In this document: positions 50,153 through 59,247 of the stretch, in pieces
Numbering within the stretch: position 1 is the stretch's first letter
How the letters are laid out: each line of letters opens with the position of its first letter
Assembly (NCBI RefSeq): GCF_026241095.1
Contig: NZ_JAPFGB010000015.1
Location: forward strand, 62,001 to 126,000
Length of the DNA: 64,000 nt
Direction: 5' to 3'
DNA from: Saccharopolyspora sp. NFXS83
GTDB lineage: Bacteria > Actinomycetota > Actinomycetes > Mycobacteriales > Pseudonocardiaceae
The notes under the pieces: model-generated
The model's input: the letters and a program-made list of their open reading frames with translations, nothing else
Databases searched by the model: none
What the model was told of the DNA's origin: nothing
Made by a program: the position numbers and the translations under genes

Positions 50153-50968
50153 GTGACCGTCCCCACCGCATCCCGGCTGCGTGGCGTAGTCGCCGCCATC
50201 GGGCGGTTGGCCGTTGCGCTGGCCCTCGTAGCCGCGATGGGAGCCGGTGTCGCGCTGGCCGCGACCCTGAGCCGTCCGGAGGCCGCGCCCGAAGCCGGTC
50301 CGCCACCGGAACAGGTCGTGGAACCGGCACCGGTCCTGCCCGGCTCCGCCGCGCCGCTCGCGCAGGAACCCGTCCAACAGCCCGCGCCCTTCGGCGAAGA
50401 CCCCGTGCGGGAGTGGGCGGACCAGGTGGCCTCCGTGGTCGACGTGCCGTCCCGCGCGCTGCTCGCCTACGTCAACGCGGACCTGGCGATGCGCCAGTAC
50501 GAGCCGGACTGCCGGATCTCCTGGGCCACCATCGCCGGGATCGGCCGCATCGAGTCCAACCACGGCCGCTACGGGAACCGGGTGCTCGGCGACGACGCGC
50601 TGCCCTCGCAGCCGATCATCGGGATCGCGCTGGACGGCACTCCCGGCGTGCGGGCCATCGGTGACACCGACGGCGGCGCGCTGGACGGCGACGCCACCCA
50701 CGACCGCGCGGTCGGGCCGATGCAGTTCATTCCGTCGACCTGGCGGAAGTGGGCCACCGACGGCAACGGCGACGGGCTCGGCGACCCGCAGAACCTCGAC
50801 GACGCGGCGATGGCCGCCGGGCGCTACCTGTGCTCCAGCGGGCGCGACCTGACCACCGGCGACGGCTGGTGGGGCGCGGTGATGTCGTACAACAACTCCG
50901 TCGAGTACGGGCAGAAGGTCTACGCGATCGCCGAGAGCTATTCGAAGGCCGCCAGCAGGCGGCACTGA
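50153..50968 (+). CDS. Lytic murein transglycosylase, secreted (LpqU-like, copy 2)
   Basis: 271 residues. An N-terminal hydrophobic segment (RLAVALALVAAMGAGVALAAT) is a signal peptide or anchor without a lipobox, then a Pro/Glu linker and the same SLT domain as copy 1: WATIAGIGRIESNHGRYGN (catalytic Glu), GTPGVRAIGDTDGGALDGDATHDRAVGPMQFIPSTWRKW, DGNGDGLGDPQNLDDAAMAAGRYLC, YNNSVEYGQKV. GTG at 50153. A tandem duplicate of 49213-50031, 121 bases downstream; a long GC hairpin follows. Confidence 0.92.
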   Translation: MTVPTASRLRGVVAAIGRLAVALALVAAMGAGVALAATLSRPEAAPEAGPPPEQVVEPAPVLPGSAAPLAQEPVQQPAPFGEDPVREWADQVASVVDVPSRALLAYVNADLAMRQYEPDCRISWATIAGIGRIESNHGRYGNRVLGDDALPSQPIIGIALDGTPGVRAIGDTDGGALDGDATHDRAVGPMQFIPSTWRKWATDGNGDGLGDPQNLDDAAMAAGRYLCSSGRDLTTGDGWWGAVMSYNNSVEYGQKVYAIAESYSKAASRRH

Positions 50969-51010
50969 CCCTCGGCCCTCCCACGAGGACGAGCGCGCCG
51001 CGTCCGGATC

Positions 51011-51051
51011 ACCGCGGTCCGCCGGGCACGACGTGCTCGGCGGGCCGCGGT
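51011..51051. terminator. Long hairpin, bidirectional terminator after the second transglycosylase gene
   Basis: A stem of about 19 pairs (51011-51029 with 51033-51051) including two wobble pairs and a 3-base loop, between the convergent transglycosylase and TPR genes. It touches the TPR stop codon at 51051-51053. Confidence 0.75.
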
Positions 51052-51428
51052 CAGCCGTCGCGGCGGGCCAGCCTGGCGTTGATCTCGCCCAGTGCCTCTT
51101 GGTAGGCGGGAACGGGATTCATCGTCGCCGCCATCTTCACCTGGCTGCGGGCTTCCTGGAGCCGGCCTTGCCGCTGGAGCGTGCGGCCCAGGACCAGCCG
51201 GGCGTAGTGGTCGGACGGGTCGAGTTCGATCACCCGCAGGAACGCGAGCTCGGCCCGGCGGAATTGAGCGGAGAACAGGTAGGCCCGGCCGAGCAGCAAC
51301 TGCACGGAGGGCTTGTCCTCGGCGATGTCGAGTACGGGTTGCAGTGCGCGGAGAGCTTCCCAAGGTCGGCGCTGGGCTACCAGGCTCTCCGCCCGGCGGA
51401 ACGCTTCAACGGTGCCTTCGCTGCTCAT
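51051..51428 (-). CDS. Small tetratricopeptide-repeat protein
   Basis: 125 residues, all alpha-helical, with about three TPR units: AESLVAQRRPWEALRALQPVLDI, LLGRAYLFSAQFRRAELAFLRVIEL and LVLGRTLQRQGRLQEARSQVKMAATM. There is no signal peptide, so it is a cytoplasmic protein-interaction adaptor of unknown partner. It is convergent with the transglycosylase and divergent from eno; the 266-base eno upstream region shows no other element I can support. Confidence 0.85.
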   Translation of the reverse strand: MSSEGTVEAFRRAESLVAQRRPWEALRALQPVLDIAEDKPSVQLLLGRAYLFSAQFRRAELAFLRVIELDPSDHYARLVLGRTLQRQGRLQEARSQVKMAATMNPVPAYQEALGEINARLARRDG

Positions 51429-51598
51429 GACGCGAACAACGGTACGTGCCGGCCCCGGTGCTTATCGACGTCCGAGCGGATGTTATCGGCCAACGTCCCA
51501 GCATGTGGTGATCACGCCCCGTGGTGACCTGATCGATCCGGATGGGCGGGGCGCACGACACACCAAGTCGGCCGCGTCGACGCCGACGTCACCGATAG

Positions 51599-52981
<1,383 letters not shown>

Positions 52982-53037
52982 CATCCTGGTCACCAGCGGT
53001 CGGAACGACCGGGTGACCACGACGACAGGTGCGGACG

Positions 53038-53589
53038 ATGCCGAGCGGGCGATCTTCTGATCGACAGCAGCGCCGTCGGGCAGGCACGGCCTCCTCGACG
53101 CGCGGGAACGGCGCGAAGCGCCGTTCGGATGCGCAGACCCCTGCGAAGCGGTCCGGGACGCGGCCGGGAGCCCAAGCTGGTTCCCGGCCGCGGCCGAAGA
53201 ACAAGTCCCGGTCGGAGACGGCGGGCGCGTTCAAGCTCTCGTCGACCAGGCGCGCCGCGCTGCTGGCGCTGCTGCTGTGCGCGATGGCGCTGAGCGTGTC
53301 CGTGCCGCTGCGCACCTACCTGAGCCAGCGCGGCGAGCTGGCCGCGCAGGAGCAGCACCGCACCGAGCTCACCCAGCAGGTGCGGGAACTGGAGATGCGC
53401 AAGGAGCAGCTGTCCGACCCGGAGCGGGTGGAAGCCGAGGCCCGCTCCCGGCTGGGTTACGTTCGGCCCGGCGAGACGCCGTACATCGTGGAACTGCCCG
53501 GCCGACCGACGGCGCCGCCGGCGACTCCGGCACCGGAGGACGACGGTGCCTGGTATTCGGATCTGTGGAAGTCGCTGACAGGGAACTGA
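53038..53589 (+). CDS. FtsB/DivIC-type septum formation initiator protein
   Basis: 183 residues. A long basic, Arg/Ser/Thr-rich cytoplasmic N-terminus (1-65), one membrane helix (about 75-95, AALLALLLCAMALSVSVPL), an extracellular coiled coil (RGELAAQEQHRTELTQQVRELEMRKEQLSD) and the family end motif RSRLGYVRPGETPYIV. FtsB partners FtsL and FtsQ to activate septal wall synthesis. Counterpart of Rv1024. ATG 53038 or GTG 53029 could be the start. 56 bases after eno, and it ends next to the DUF501 start. Confidence 0.9.
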   Translation: MPSGRSSDRQQRRRAGTASSTRGNGAKRRSDAQTPAKRSGTRPGAQAGSRPRPKNKSRSETAGAFKLSSTRRAALLALLLCAMALSVSVPLRTYLSQRGELAAQEQHRTELTQQVRELEMRKEQLSDPERVEAEARSRLGYVRPGETPYIVELPGRPTAPPATPAPEDDGAWYSDLWKSLTGN

Positions 53590-53590
53590 C

Positions 53591-54091
53591 GTGATCAACA
53601 CTTCGACGGTCGCCGCGAGCGACCGGGACAGCATCGCCCGCCAGCTGGGCAGGCCGCCGCGCGGTCTGCGCGCGGTCGCGGCGCGCGACGGGGCGGGGGA
53701 ACCCACCGTCGTGCAGACCAACCCGCGCCTGGAGGACGGCACGCCGTTCCCGACCTTGTACTACTTGACCTCGCCGAGGTTGACGGGGCACTGCTCCACG
53801 CTGGAGGCCGAGGGCCTGATGCGGGAGATGCAGGACCGGCTAGCCGAGGACCCCGAGCTGGCGCGGCGCTACACCGAGGCGCACGAGGCGTACCTGGCCG
53901 AGCGGGACGCGATCGAGTCGCTGAGCACCCAGGTCACCGCTGGCGGCATGCCGGACCGGGTGAAGTGCCTGCACGTCCACGTGGCGCACTCGTTGGCCAA
54001 GGGCCCCGGCGTGAACCCGTTCGGCGACGAGGCGCTGGAGATCATCGAGCGCCGCTGGCCGGAGAAGCCGAGCACCGATCCCGCTCGGTGA
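53591..54091 (+). CDS. DUF501 domain-containing protein
   Basis: 166 residues, counterpart of Rv1025. Conserved DUF501 blocks: QLGRPPRGLRAVAARD, PFPTLYYLTSPRLTGHCSTLEAEGLM and CLHVHVAHSLAKGPGVNPFGDEAL with Cys and His pairs that could bind metal. No function is known to me. GTG start one base after the stop of the FtsB-like gene, so probably coupled. A bidirectional hairpin follows. Confidence 0.9.
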   Translation: MINTSTVAASDRDSIARQLGRPPRGLRAVAARDGAGEPTVVQTNPRLEDGTPFPTLYYLTSPRLTGHCSTLEAEGLMREMQDRLAEDPELARRYTEAHEAYLAERDAIESLSTQVTAGGMPDRVKCLHVHVAHSLAKGPGVNPFGDEALEIIERRWPEKPSTDPAR

Positions 54092-54092
54092 A

Positions 54093-54116
54093 CCGCCCCT
54101 CGCCGAGTGGGGGCGG
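54093..54116. terminator. Bidirectional hairpin between DUF501 and the acyl-CoA dehydrogenase gene
   Basis: CCGCCCC (54093-54099) with GGGGCGG (54110-54116), extendable by one wobble pair, loop of 8, between convergent stops at 54091 and 54132. Confidence 0.55.
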
Positions 54117-54131
54117 CCCGGCGGCCGGTGA

Positions 54132-55814
54132 TCAGCTCACGGGCGTGACGCGGTCGAGCAGGTCGATGCCGAGGCCGTCCGGGATGGTGCCGAAGGAGCG
54201 TCCCGTGTCGGGGACCAGCCGGGTAGCCACGAAGGCGTCCGCGACCTCGTTCGGCGCGTGCCGCAGCAGCAGCGCGGCCTGCAGGGTCAGCGCGATCAGC
54301 TCGGCCAGGCGCCGGGCCCGGACGGGGTTCGGCTCGGCCAGTTCCGCCCGCAGCCGTGCCAGCGCCTCGTCGTAGCGGGCGTCGCAGTCGCGGGCGGTGT
54401 CGAGCTCGGCGAGCAGCGCCGCCGCCGTTTCGGGCTGCTTCTCCAGCGCGCGCAGCACGTCGAGCGCGGTGACGTTGCCGGAGCCCTCCCAGATCGACAT
54501 CAGCGGTGCCTCCCGGTAGAGCCGCGGAAGTCCCGATTCCTCGACGTACCCGTTGCCGCCGAGGCATTCCAGCGATTCGGCGACCGCGGTCGAGGCGCGC
54601 TTGCACACGTGGAACTTCGCCGCGGGCAGCGCCAGCCGCAGCAGGGCGCGCTCGGCGGGGTCGGCCTGCGCGTCGACGGCCGCCGCCAGTCGCAGCGCGA
54701 GCGCCGTCGCCGCCTCCGATTCCAGCGCCAGGTCCGCGAGCACCGCCCGCATCAGCGGTGCGTCGGCCAGCGGTGCGCCGAACGCGCTGCGGTGCCGGAC
54801 GTGGTGCGCGGCCTCGGACAGCGCGATCCGCATGTTCGCCGCCGAGCCGAGCACGCAGTCCAGCCGCGTCATCGAGACCATCTCGATGATGCAGCGCACG
54901 CCGCGGCCCTCCTCCCCGACGAGGTGTCCGAGCGCGCCGGTGTACTCGAGTTCGGCGGAGGCGTTGGACTTGTTGCCGAGCTTGTCCTTGAGCCGCTGCA
55001 GCCGGATCTCGTTGCGCCTGCCGTCGGGCAGCACCCGCGGGAGCACGAAGCAGCTCAGCCCGCCGGAGGTGCGCGCCAAGGTGAGGAACAGGTCGTTCAT
55101 CGGCGCCGAGGTGAACCACTTGTGCCCGGTGAGCCGGTAGGTGCCGTCGGCGAGCGGTTCGGCCGCGGTGCTGTTGGCGCGCACGTCCGAGCCGCCTTGC
55201 TTCTCGGTCATCGACATGCCCGCCAGCAACCCGGCCTTGGTCGCGGCGGGCCGCAGCCCGAAGTCGTACGTCGTGGAGCGCAGGCCCGGCTCGTACTGCT
55301 GGGCGAGCGCCGGGGAGTGCCGCAGCGCGGGGACGGCGGCGAAGGTCATCGAGATCGGGCAGCCGTGCCCGGCCTCGGCCTGCGACCAGAGGTAGAAACC
55401 GGCGGCCCGGCGGGCGTGCGCGCCGGGACCCGCGTCCGGTGCCCAGGGAGCGGCGTGCAGCCCGTGGTGGACGGCGCGCTCCATCAGGTGGTGCCAGGAC
55501 GGGTGGAAGTCGACTTCGTCGGCTCGGTGGCCGTAGCGGTCGTGGGTGCGCAGCGCGGGCGGGTTGTCGTTGGCGGCGCGGCCGTGCGCGCGGACGGCGG
55601 TGGAACCGGCTTCGGCGGCGAGCGCCCGCAGCCCGGGCAGCGCGTCGGCCCCGGCGCACCGGGTGATCGCGTCGTGCAGCGCCGGGTCGCAGGCCAGCGG
55701 GTCGAAGCCGTCGAGCGGCGGCGGCTGGTTGGTCACGCGGTGGGTGGACCAGCGTCCGGTGTCCGGGTCCGCGGGGCGGGAGGAGCTGGAGCGAGGCTCG
55801 CCGCTGAGCATCAT
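54132..55814 (-). CDS. Acyl-CoA dehydrogenase, AidB type
   Basis: 560 residues, longer than classic acyl-CoA dehydrogenases (about 380) because of the N- and C-terminal helical extensions typical of AidB. FAD-binding middle part: MSMTEKQGGSDVRANST, YRLTGHKWFTSAPMNDLFLTLA, GLSCFVLPRVLPDG; C-terminal CLGGNGYVEESGLPRLYREAPLMSIWEGSGNV is the AidB/ACAD signature. AidB proteins are linked to protection from DNA alkylation or act as dehydrogenases of bulky acyl-CoAs. TACTCT, a -10-like box, lies 7 bases before the ATG, and an inverted repeat overlaps its spacer. ATG 55814 is followed by a second ATG. Confidence 0.9.
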   Translation of the reverse strand: MMLSGEPRSSSSRPADPDTGRWSTHRVTNQPPPLDGFDPLACDPALHDAITRCAGADALPGLRALAAEAGSTAVRAHGRAANDNPPALRTHDRYGHRADEVDFHPSWHHLMERAVHHGLHAAPWAPDAGPGAHARRAAGFYLWSQAEAGHGCPISMTFAAVPALRHSPALAQQYEPGLRSTTYDFGLRPAATKAGLLAGMSMTEKQGGSDVRANSTAAEPLADGTYRLTGHKWFTSAPMNDLFLTLARTSGGLSCFVLPRVLPDGRRNEIRLQRLKDKLGNKSNASAELEYTGALGHLVGEEGRGVRCIIEMVSMTRLDCVLGSAANMRIALSEAAHHVRHRSAFGAPLADAPLMRAVLADLALESEAATALALRLAAAVDAQADPAERALLRLALPAAKFHVCKRASTAVAESLECLGGNGYVEESGLPRLYREAPLMSIWEGSGNVTALDVLRALEKQPETAAALLAELDTARDCDARYDEALARLRAELAEPNPVRARRLAELIALTLQAALLLRHAPNEVADAFVATRLVPDTGRSFGTIPDGLGIDLLDRVTPVS

Positions 55815-55836
55815 GCCCCGCAGAGTAGGTCACAGT

Positions 55837-55926
55837 GGCTACCGTTGAGTAGCCTTCGCGATCTTGTCGTGGTGCCCGCGGGAGTGGAGATCCACTCCAT
55901 CGTGTCCGAAGTGACTCGATCAGTCA
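55837..55926. promoter_or_regulatory. Cluster of three inverted repeats in the divergent AidB / transglycosylase spacer
   Basis: GGCTAC (55837-55842) / GTAGCC (55849-55854), spacer 6, just upstream of the AidB promoter. GGAGTGGA (55881-55888) / TCCACTCC (55891-55898), spacer GA, an 18-base perfect palindrome. TGACT (55912-55916) / AGTCA (55922-55926), spacer 5. The spacing suggests separate dimeric regulators or one cooperative array; no regulator gene is adjacent. Confidence 0.45.
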
Positions 55927-56080
55927 TTAGTGATCACAGTGCATGATCGAACTTACTATTAATGCCACTCGTTGGAGTGAGCGCGAGAGTCGCAATGAGC
56001 CGCTTCGTGCCACCGTGGTGACGGATCCACCGCTGGGGCGATGCCCGAGCGCGGACGATCTCGTGGGGGCTGGAGGCACC

Positions 56081-57847
56081 GTGGCAGTTCGCAACACCCG
56101 TCCCACCGCTCGCCGCCGGAACCGGCGCAGGTGGCGGGCGGTGACGGCACTCACGCCCACGCTGCTCCTCGTCGCCGCATCCAGCACCCTGCTCTCCCTG
56201 CCGCCGCCCACCGTGCGCGACGGCAGCGCCGAGTCCTCGCCGGAGGGCGGCCTCTACGGCGCCAGCGGACACCTCCCGCAGACCAGGGAACCCGGCGCGC
56301 ACGTGCTCGACCTCGCCGGACGACCGCAGCGGATGCCCGGCCCGCCCGACGACGCGCCGCGCGGACGCCTCGACATCCCCGAACCGATGATGGCCGCCTA
56401 CGTCGGCGCCGCCGACCGGCTCGCCGAATCGCACCCCGGCTGCAGGGTGCACTGGTCGGTGCTCGCGTCCATCGGCCGCGTCGAATCCGGGCACGCCCGC
56501 GGTGGGGAGATCGACGTCAACGGCACCACCCTCTCGGCGATCCTCGGGCCGCGGCTCAGCGGTGGGCCCGGCGTCGCCGCCATCCCGGACACCGACGGCG
56601 GCACCCTCGACGGCGACCCGGTGTGGGACCGCGCCGTCGGCGCCATGCAGTTCATCCCGGGCACCTGGAACAAGTTCGCCATCGACGGCAACGACGACGG
56701 CGAGCTCAGCCCGCACAACGTGCACGACGCGGCGGCCACCGCGGGCGCCTACCTCTGCGACGGTGCCGCGGACCTGCGGGAACCGCGCGCGCTCGCCGAG
56801 GCCGTGTTCCGCTACAACCACTCCGACGACTACGTGCGCACCGTGCTGCGCTGGGCGGACGCCTACGCGGGCGGGGCGTTCCCGCTGCCGCTGGAACCGC
56901 TGCCGGAGGTCGACGGGCACGACGTGCTGGCGGGCAGCCGGTTGCCCGCCGCGCAGTCGGAGCGCCCGGTGGCAGCCTCGCCGGAGGACATCGACCCAGG
57001 AGCGTCGGCGCTGACCCCGCCGTCGCCCGCCGCGCCGCCGGAACCGGCGGTGGACGTGCGCCCCACGTGGCCGGGTGCCTCGGGCGGGCCGGTGGACGTC
57101 GAACCGGGGCCCGGCGCGGCGCGTCCGCCGGAGAGCGGCGAGGCCGAGGTCGCGCCGCCCACCGACGCCGGCTCGGCCCTGCCGCCCGGTTCGGAGGGCC
57201 CGGATGCCGCGGAGCCCCCGCCGAGCGAGGTGCCGCCGCACGAGGGGGCGCCGCCCGTCGAACGGCCGCCGTCCACCGAGGCTCCGCCCGCGCCCCACGC
57301 CCCGCCGTCGTCCGACGACGTCGCACCCCCGGTTCCGCCCGCGTCCGAGGTGCCGCCGGAGTCGACGTCGCCCGGCCCGGACGCGTCGACCACGGCTCCC
57401 GGCTCGGCGACGACGCCGCCTACCGGATCGCAGCCGCCCGAGCCGTCCGGATCGCAGCCGGTCCCGCCTCCTCCGGCGGACGCGGCGACACCTCCGTCCG
57501 CGGAGCCGCCCGCCGCATCGACTTCAGAACCGGCGGAGTCGTCGACGAGCCCGTCCACCGAGCCCTCGCACCTGCCCGAGTCGGCGGCGCCGAGCCAGGG
57601 CGGAACCTCCACCGAGCCGAGCACGCCGGTCACCTCGGAGCCGGTGCCGTCCCGGTGCGAGGTCACCGCGCTCGACGAGGGCCGGTTCGTCCTGCGCGAG
57701 CAGGCCGAGACCGCGGGCACCCGGCTGGAGCCCGGCACCACCGACCCGCACACCGCGATCCCCGGCGAGGTCGTGTTCGTGGAGTCCGCGACGCCCGGAC
57801 CGCTGGAGCCGTGCGAGGTCCCCGCGGAGTTCAAGCCCGCCTCGTGA
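56081..57847 (+). CDS. Lytic murein transglycosylase with long Pro-rich tail (LpqU-like, copy 3)
   Basis: 588 residues from GTG 56081, which has TGGAGG 4 to 5 bases upstream; longer in-frame starts give poor sequence. An Arg-rich start and hydrophobic anchor (about 22-48), the SLT domain (about 95-270) with SVLASIGRVESGHARGGE (catalytic Glu), GAMQFIPGTWNKF and DGNDDGELSPHNVHDAA, then about 220 residues very rich in Pro, Ser, Thr, Glu and Ala (residues 305-525), and a short folded end with two Cys (RCEVTALDEGRF ... EPCEVPAEF). The tail probably spans or binds the wall and could be O-mannosylated by Pmt (inference). Third paralogue of the 49213 and 50153 proteins. Confidence 0.9.
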   Translation: MAVRNTRPTARRRNRRRWRAVTALTPTLLLVAASSTLLSLPPPTVRDGSAESSPEGGLYGASGHLPQTREPGAHVLDLAGRPQRMPGPPDDAPRGRLDIPEPMMAAYVGAADRLAESHPGCRVHWSVLASIGRVESGHARGGEIDVNGTTLSAILGPRLSGGPGVAAIPDTDGGTLDGDPVWDRAVGAMQFIPGTWNKFAIDGNDDGELSPHNVHDAAATAGAYLCDGAADLREPRALAEAVFRYNHSDDYVRTVLRWADAYAGGAFPLPLEPLPEVDGHDVLAGSRLPAAQSERPVAASPEDIDPGASALTPPSPAAPPEPAVDVRPTWPGASGGPVDVEPGPGAARPPESGEAEVAPPTDAGSALPPGSEGPDAAEPPPSEVPPHEGAPPVERPPSTEAPPAPHAPPSSDDVAPPVPPASEVPPESTSPGPDASTTAPGSATTPPTGSQPPEPSGSQPVPPPPADAATPPSAEPPAASTSEPAESSTSPSTEPSHLPESAAPSQGGTSTEPSTPVTSEPVPSRCEVTALDEGRFVLREQAETAGTRLEPGTTDPHTAIPGEVVFVESATPGPLEPCEVPAEFKPAS

Positions 57848-58086
57848 TCATCCGATCAGGTGGTCGAGTTTCGGTGCTGAGCCGGTGCGCCCGGTTCGTG
57901 GGGCCCGGCTGCGCAGGGGTCGACGGCGTTCACCCTGGTCGGTGATGATCTCGTAGGCCCGCGGTGCCGACACGCCATCGGTGAGTCCGCGCACGTCGAT
58001 TCGGGGCAGCCGCTAGCGTGGTCGCCGATCGAGGACGGGACGACCGCGCGCCGCCTCGGAGCACCGACCAGAGCAAGGAGTACCCC

Positions 58087-59040
58087 ATGTCACGGGTGGC
58101 CGCGATCGACTGCGGAACGAACTCGATCCGGCTGCTGGTGGCAGACGTGACCACGAGCTTCGACGGTGCCCACGACCTGCGGGACGTGCACCGCGAGATG
58201 CGCGTCGTGCGGCTCGGTCAGGGCGTGGACGCCACCGGCAGGCTCGCTGAGGAGGCGCTGGAGCGCACCCGCGCGGCGCTCGTGGACTACGCCGCGATCG
58301 CGCGGCGCAAGGGCGTGGAGCGGGTCCGGATGGTCGCGACCTCCGCCACCCGCGACGCGGCGAACCGCGAGGACTTCTTCGCGATGGTCCGCGACACGCT
58401 CGGCGTGGACGCCGAGGTGATCACCGGCGACGAGGAGGCGCGGCTGTCGTTCATCGGCGCGGTCGGTGACTTCGACCCCTCCGACGGCCCGTTCGTGGTC
58501 ACCGATGTGGGCGGCGGCTCGACCGAGCTGGTCGTGGGCCGCTGGGACGGCGCGCAGGCCGAGATCGAGGCGGCCTACTCCGCCGACATCGGCTGCGTGC
58601 GGCTCACGGAGCGTTGCCTGCACACCGATCCGGCGTCCGAGAAGGACGTCGCCGAGGCCGAGCGGGTCGCCCGCGAGATCCTGGACGACGCCTTCGCGGC
58701 GGTCGACGCCTCCGGCGCTCGAACCTGGGTCGGAGTGGCCGGAACGGTCACCACGCTGTCCGCAGTGGCGCAGAACTTGCCGGACTACGATCCGGCGGCA
58801 ATTCACCTTTCCCGTTTATCCCAGAAACAGCTCGAAGAAACGACTTCGGAGCTGTTGACGATGACTCATGAAGAACGCGCCGCGATCGGTTCCATGCATC
58901 CCGGGAGAGTCGACGTGATCAGCGGCGGAGCGCTCGTCGTCAAGGTCATCGCCGATGAGCTGGCCGAACGCGCCGGGATCCGCGTGATGTCGGTCTCCGA
59001 GCACGACATCCTCGACGGCATCGCCCTGTCTATCAGCTAG
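58087..59040 (+). CDS. Ppx/GppA-family exopolyphosphatase
   Basis: 317 residues, the short two-domain form, as in mycobacterial Ppx2 (Rv1026). ASKHA fold: VAAIDCGTNSIRLLVADV (phosphate 1), VERVRMVATSATRDAANREDFF, TGDEEARLSFIGAV, and FVVTDVGGGSTELVVG (phosphate 2); C-terminal GVAGTVTTLSAVAQ and RVDVISGGALV. It hydrolyses polyphosphate and/or pppGpp; the lack of the C-terminal HD-like domains argues for a limited range. ATG at 58087 has AAGGAG 5 bases upstream. Last gene of the Rv1026-type block. Confidence 0.93.
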   Translation: MSRVAAIDCGTNSIRLLVADVTTSFDGAHDLRDVHREMRVVRLGQGVDATGRLAEEALERTRAALVDYAAIARRKGVERVRMVATSATRDAANREDFFAMVRDTLGVDAEVITGDEEARLSFIGAVGDFDPSDGPFVVTDVGGGSTELVVGRWDGAQAEIEAAYSADIGCVRLTERCLHTDPASEKDVAEAERVAREILDDAFAAVDASGARTWVGVAGTVTTLSAVAQNLPDYDPAAIHLSRLSQKQLEETTSELLTMTHEERAAIGSMHPGRVDVISGGALVVKVIADELAERAGIRVMSVSEHDILDGIALSIS

Positions 59041-59084
59041 TTCTCACAGTGTGGTCGCCCGCCTCCGGGCTGTGGATGGCTTCG

Positions 59085-59104
59085 TTTCTGGATCGAACCA
59101 GAAA
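59085..59104. promoter_or_regulatory. Perfect inverted repeat upstream of the peptide ABC operon
   Basis: TTTCTGG (59085-59091) / CCAGAAA (59098-59104), spacer 6 with TCGA at its centre, 45 bases after the ppx stop and 144 before the binding-protein start. Could be an operator for the transport operon or a weak terminator of ppx. Confidence 0.4.
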
Positions 59105-59247
59105 GTGACGGATTTGTGACGAGCCACTACGGGTCGGGGTTTCTCATTTATGTTTACGCTCATCTATCGCGGCGATGAACATCGTCGCCGTGCGTCGTGA
59201 CCCCGAGAAATCCTGGTAGGGGCGCGCGTCGAAGTGGGAGGACGCAC

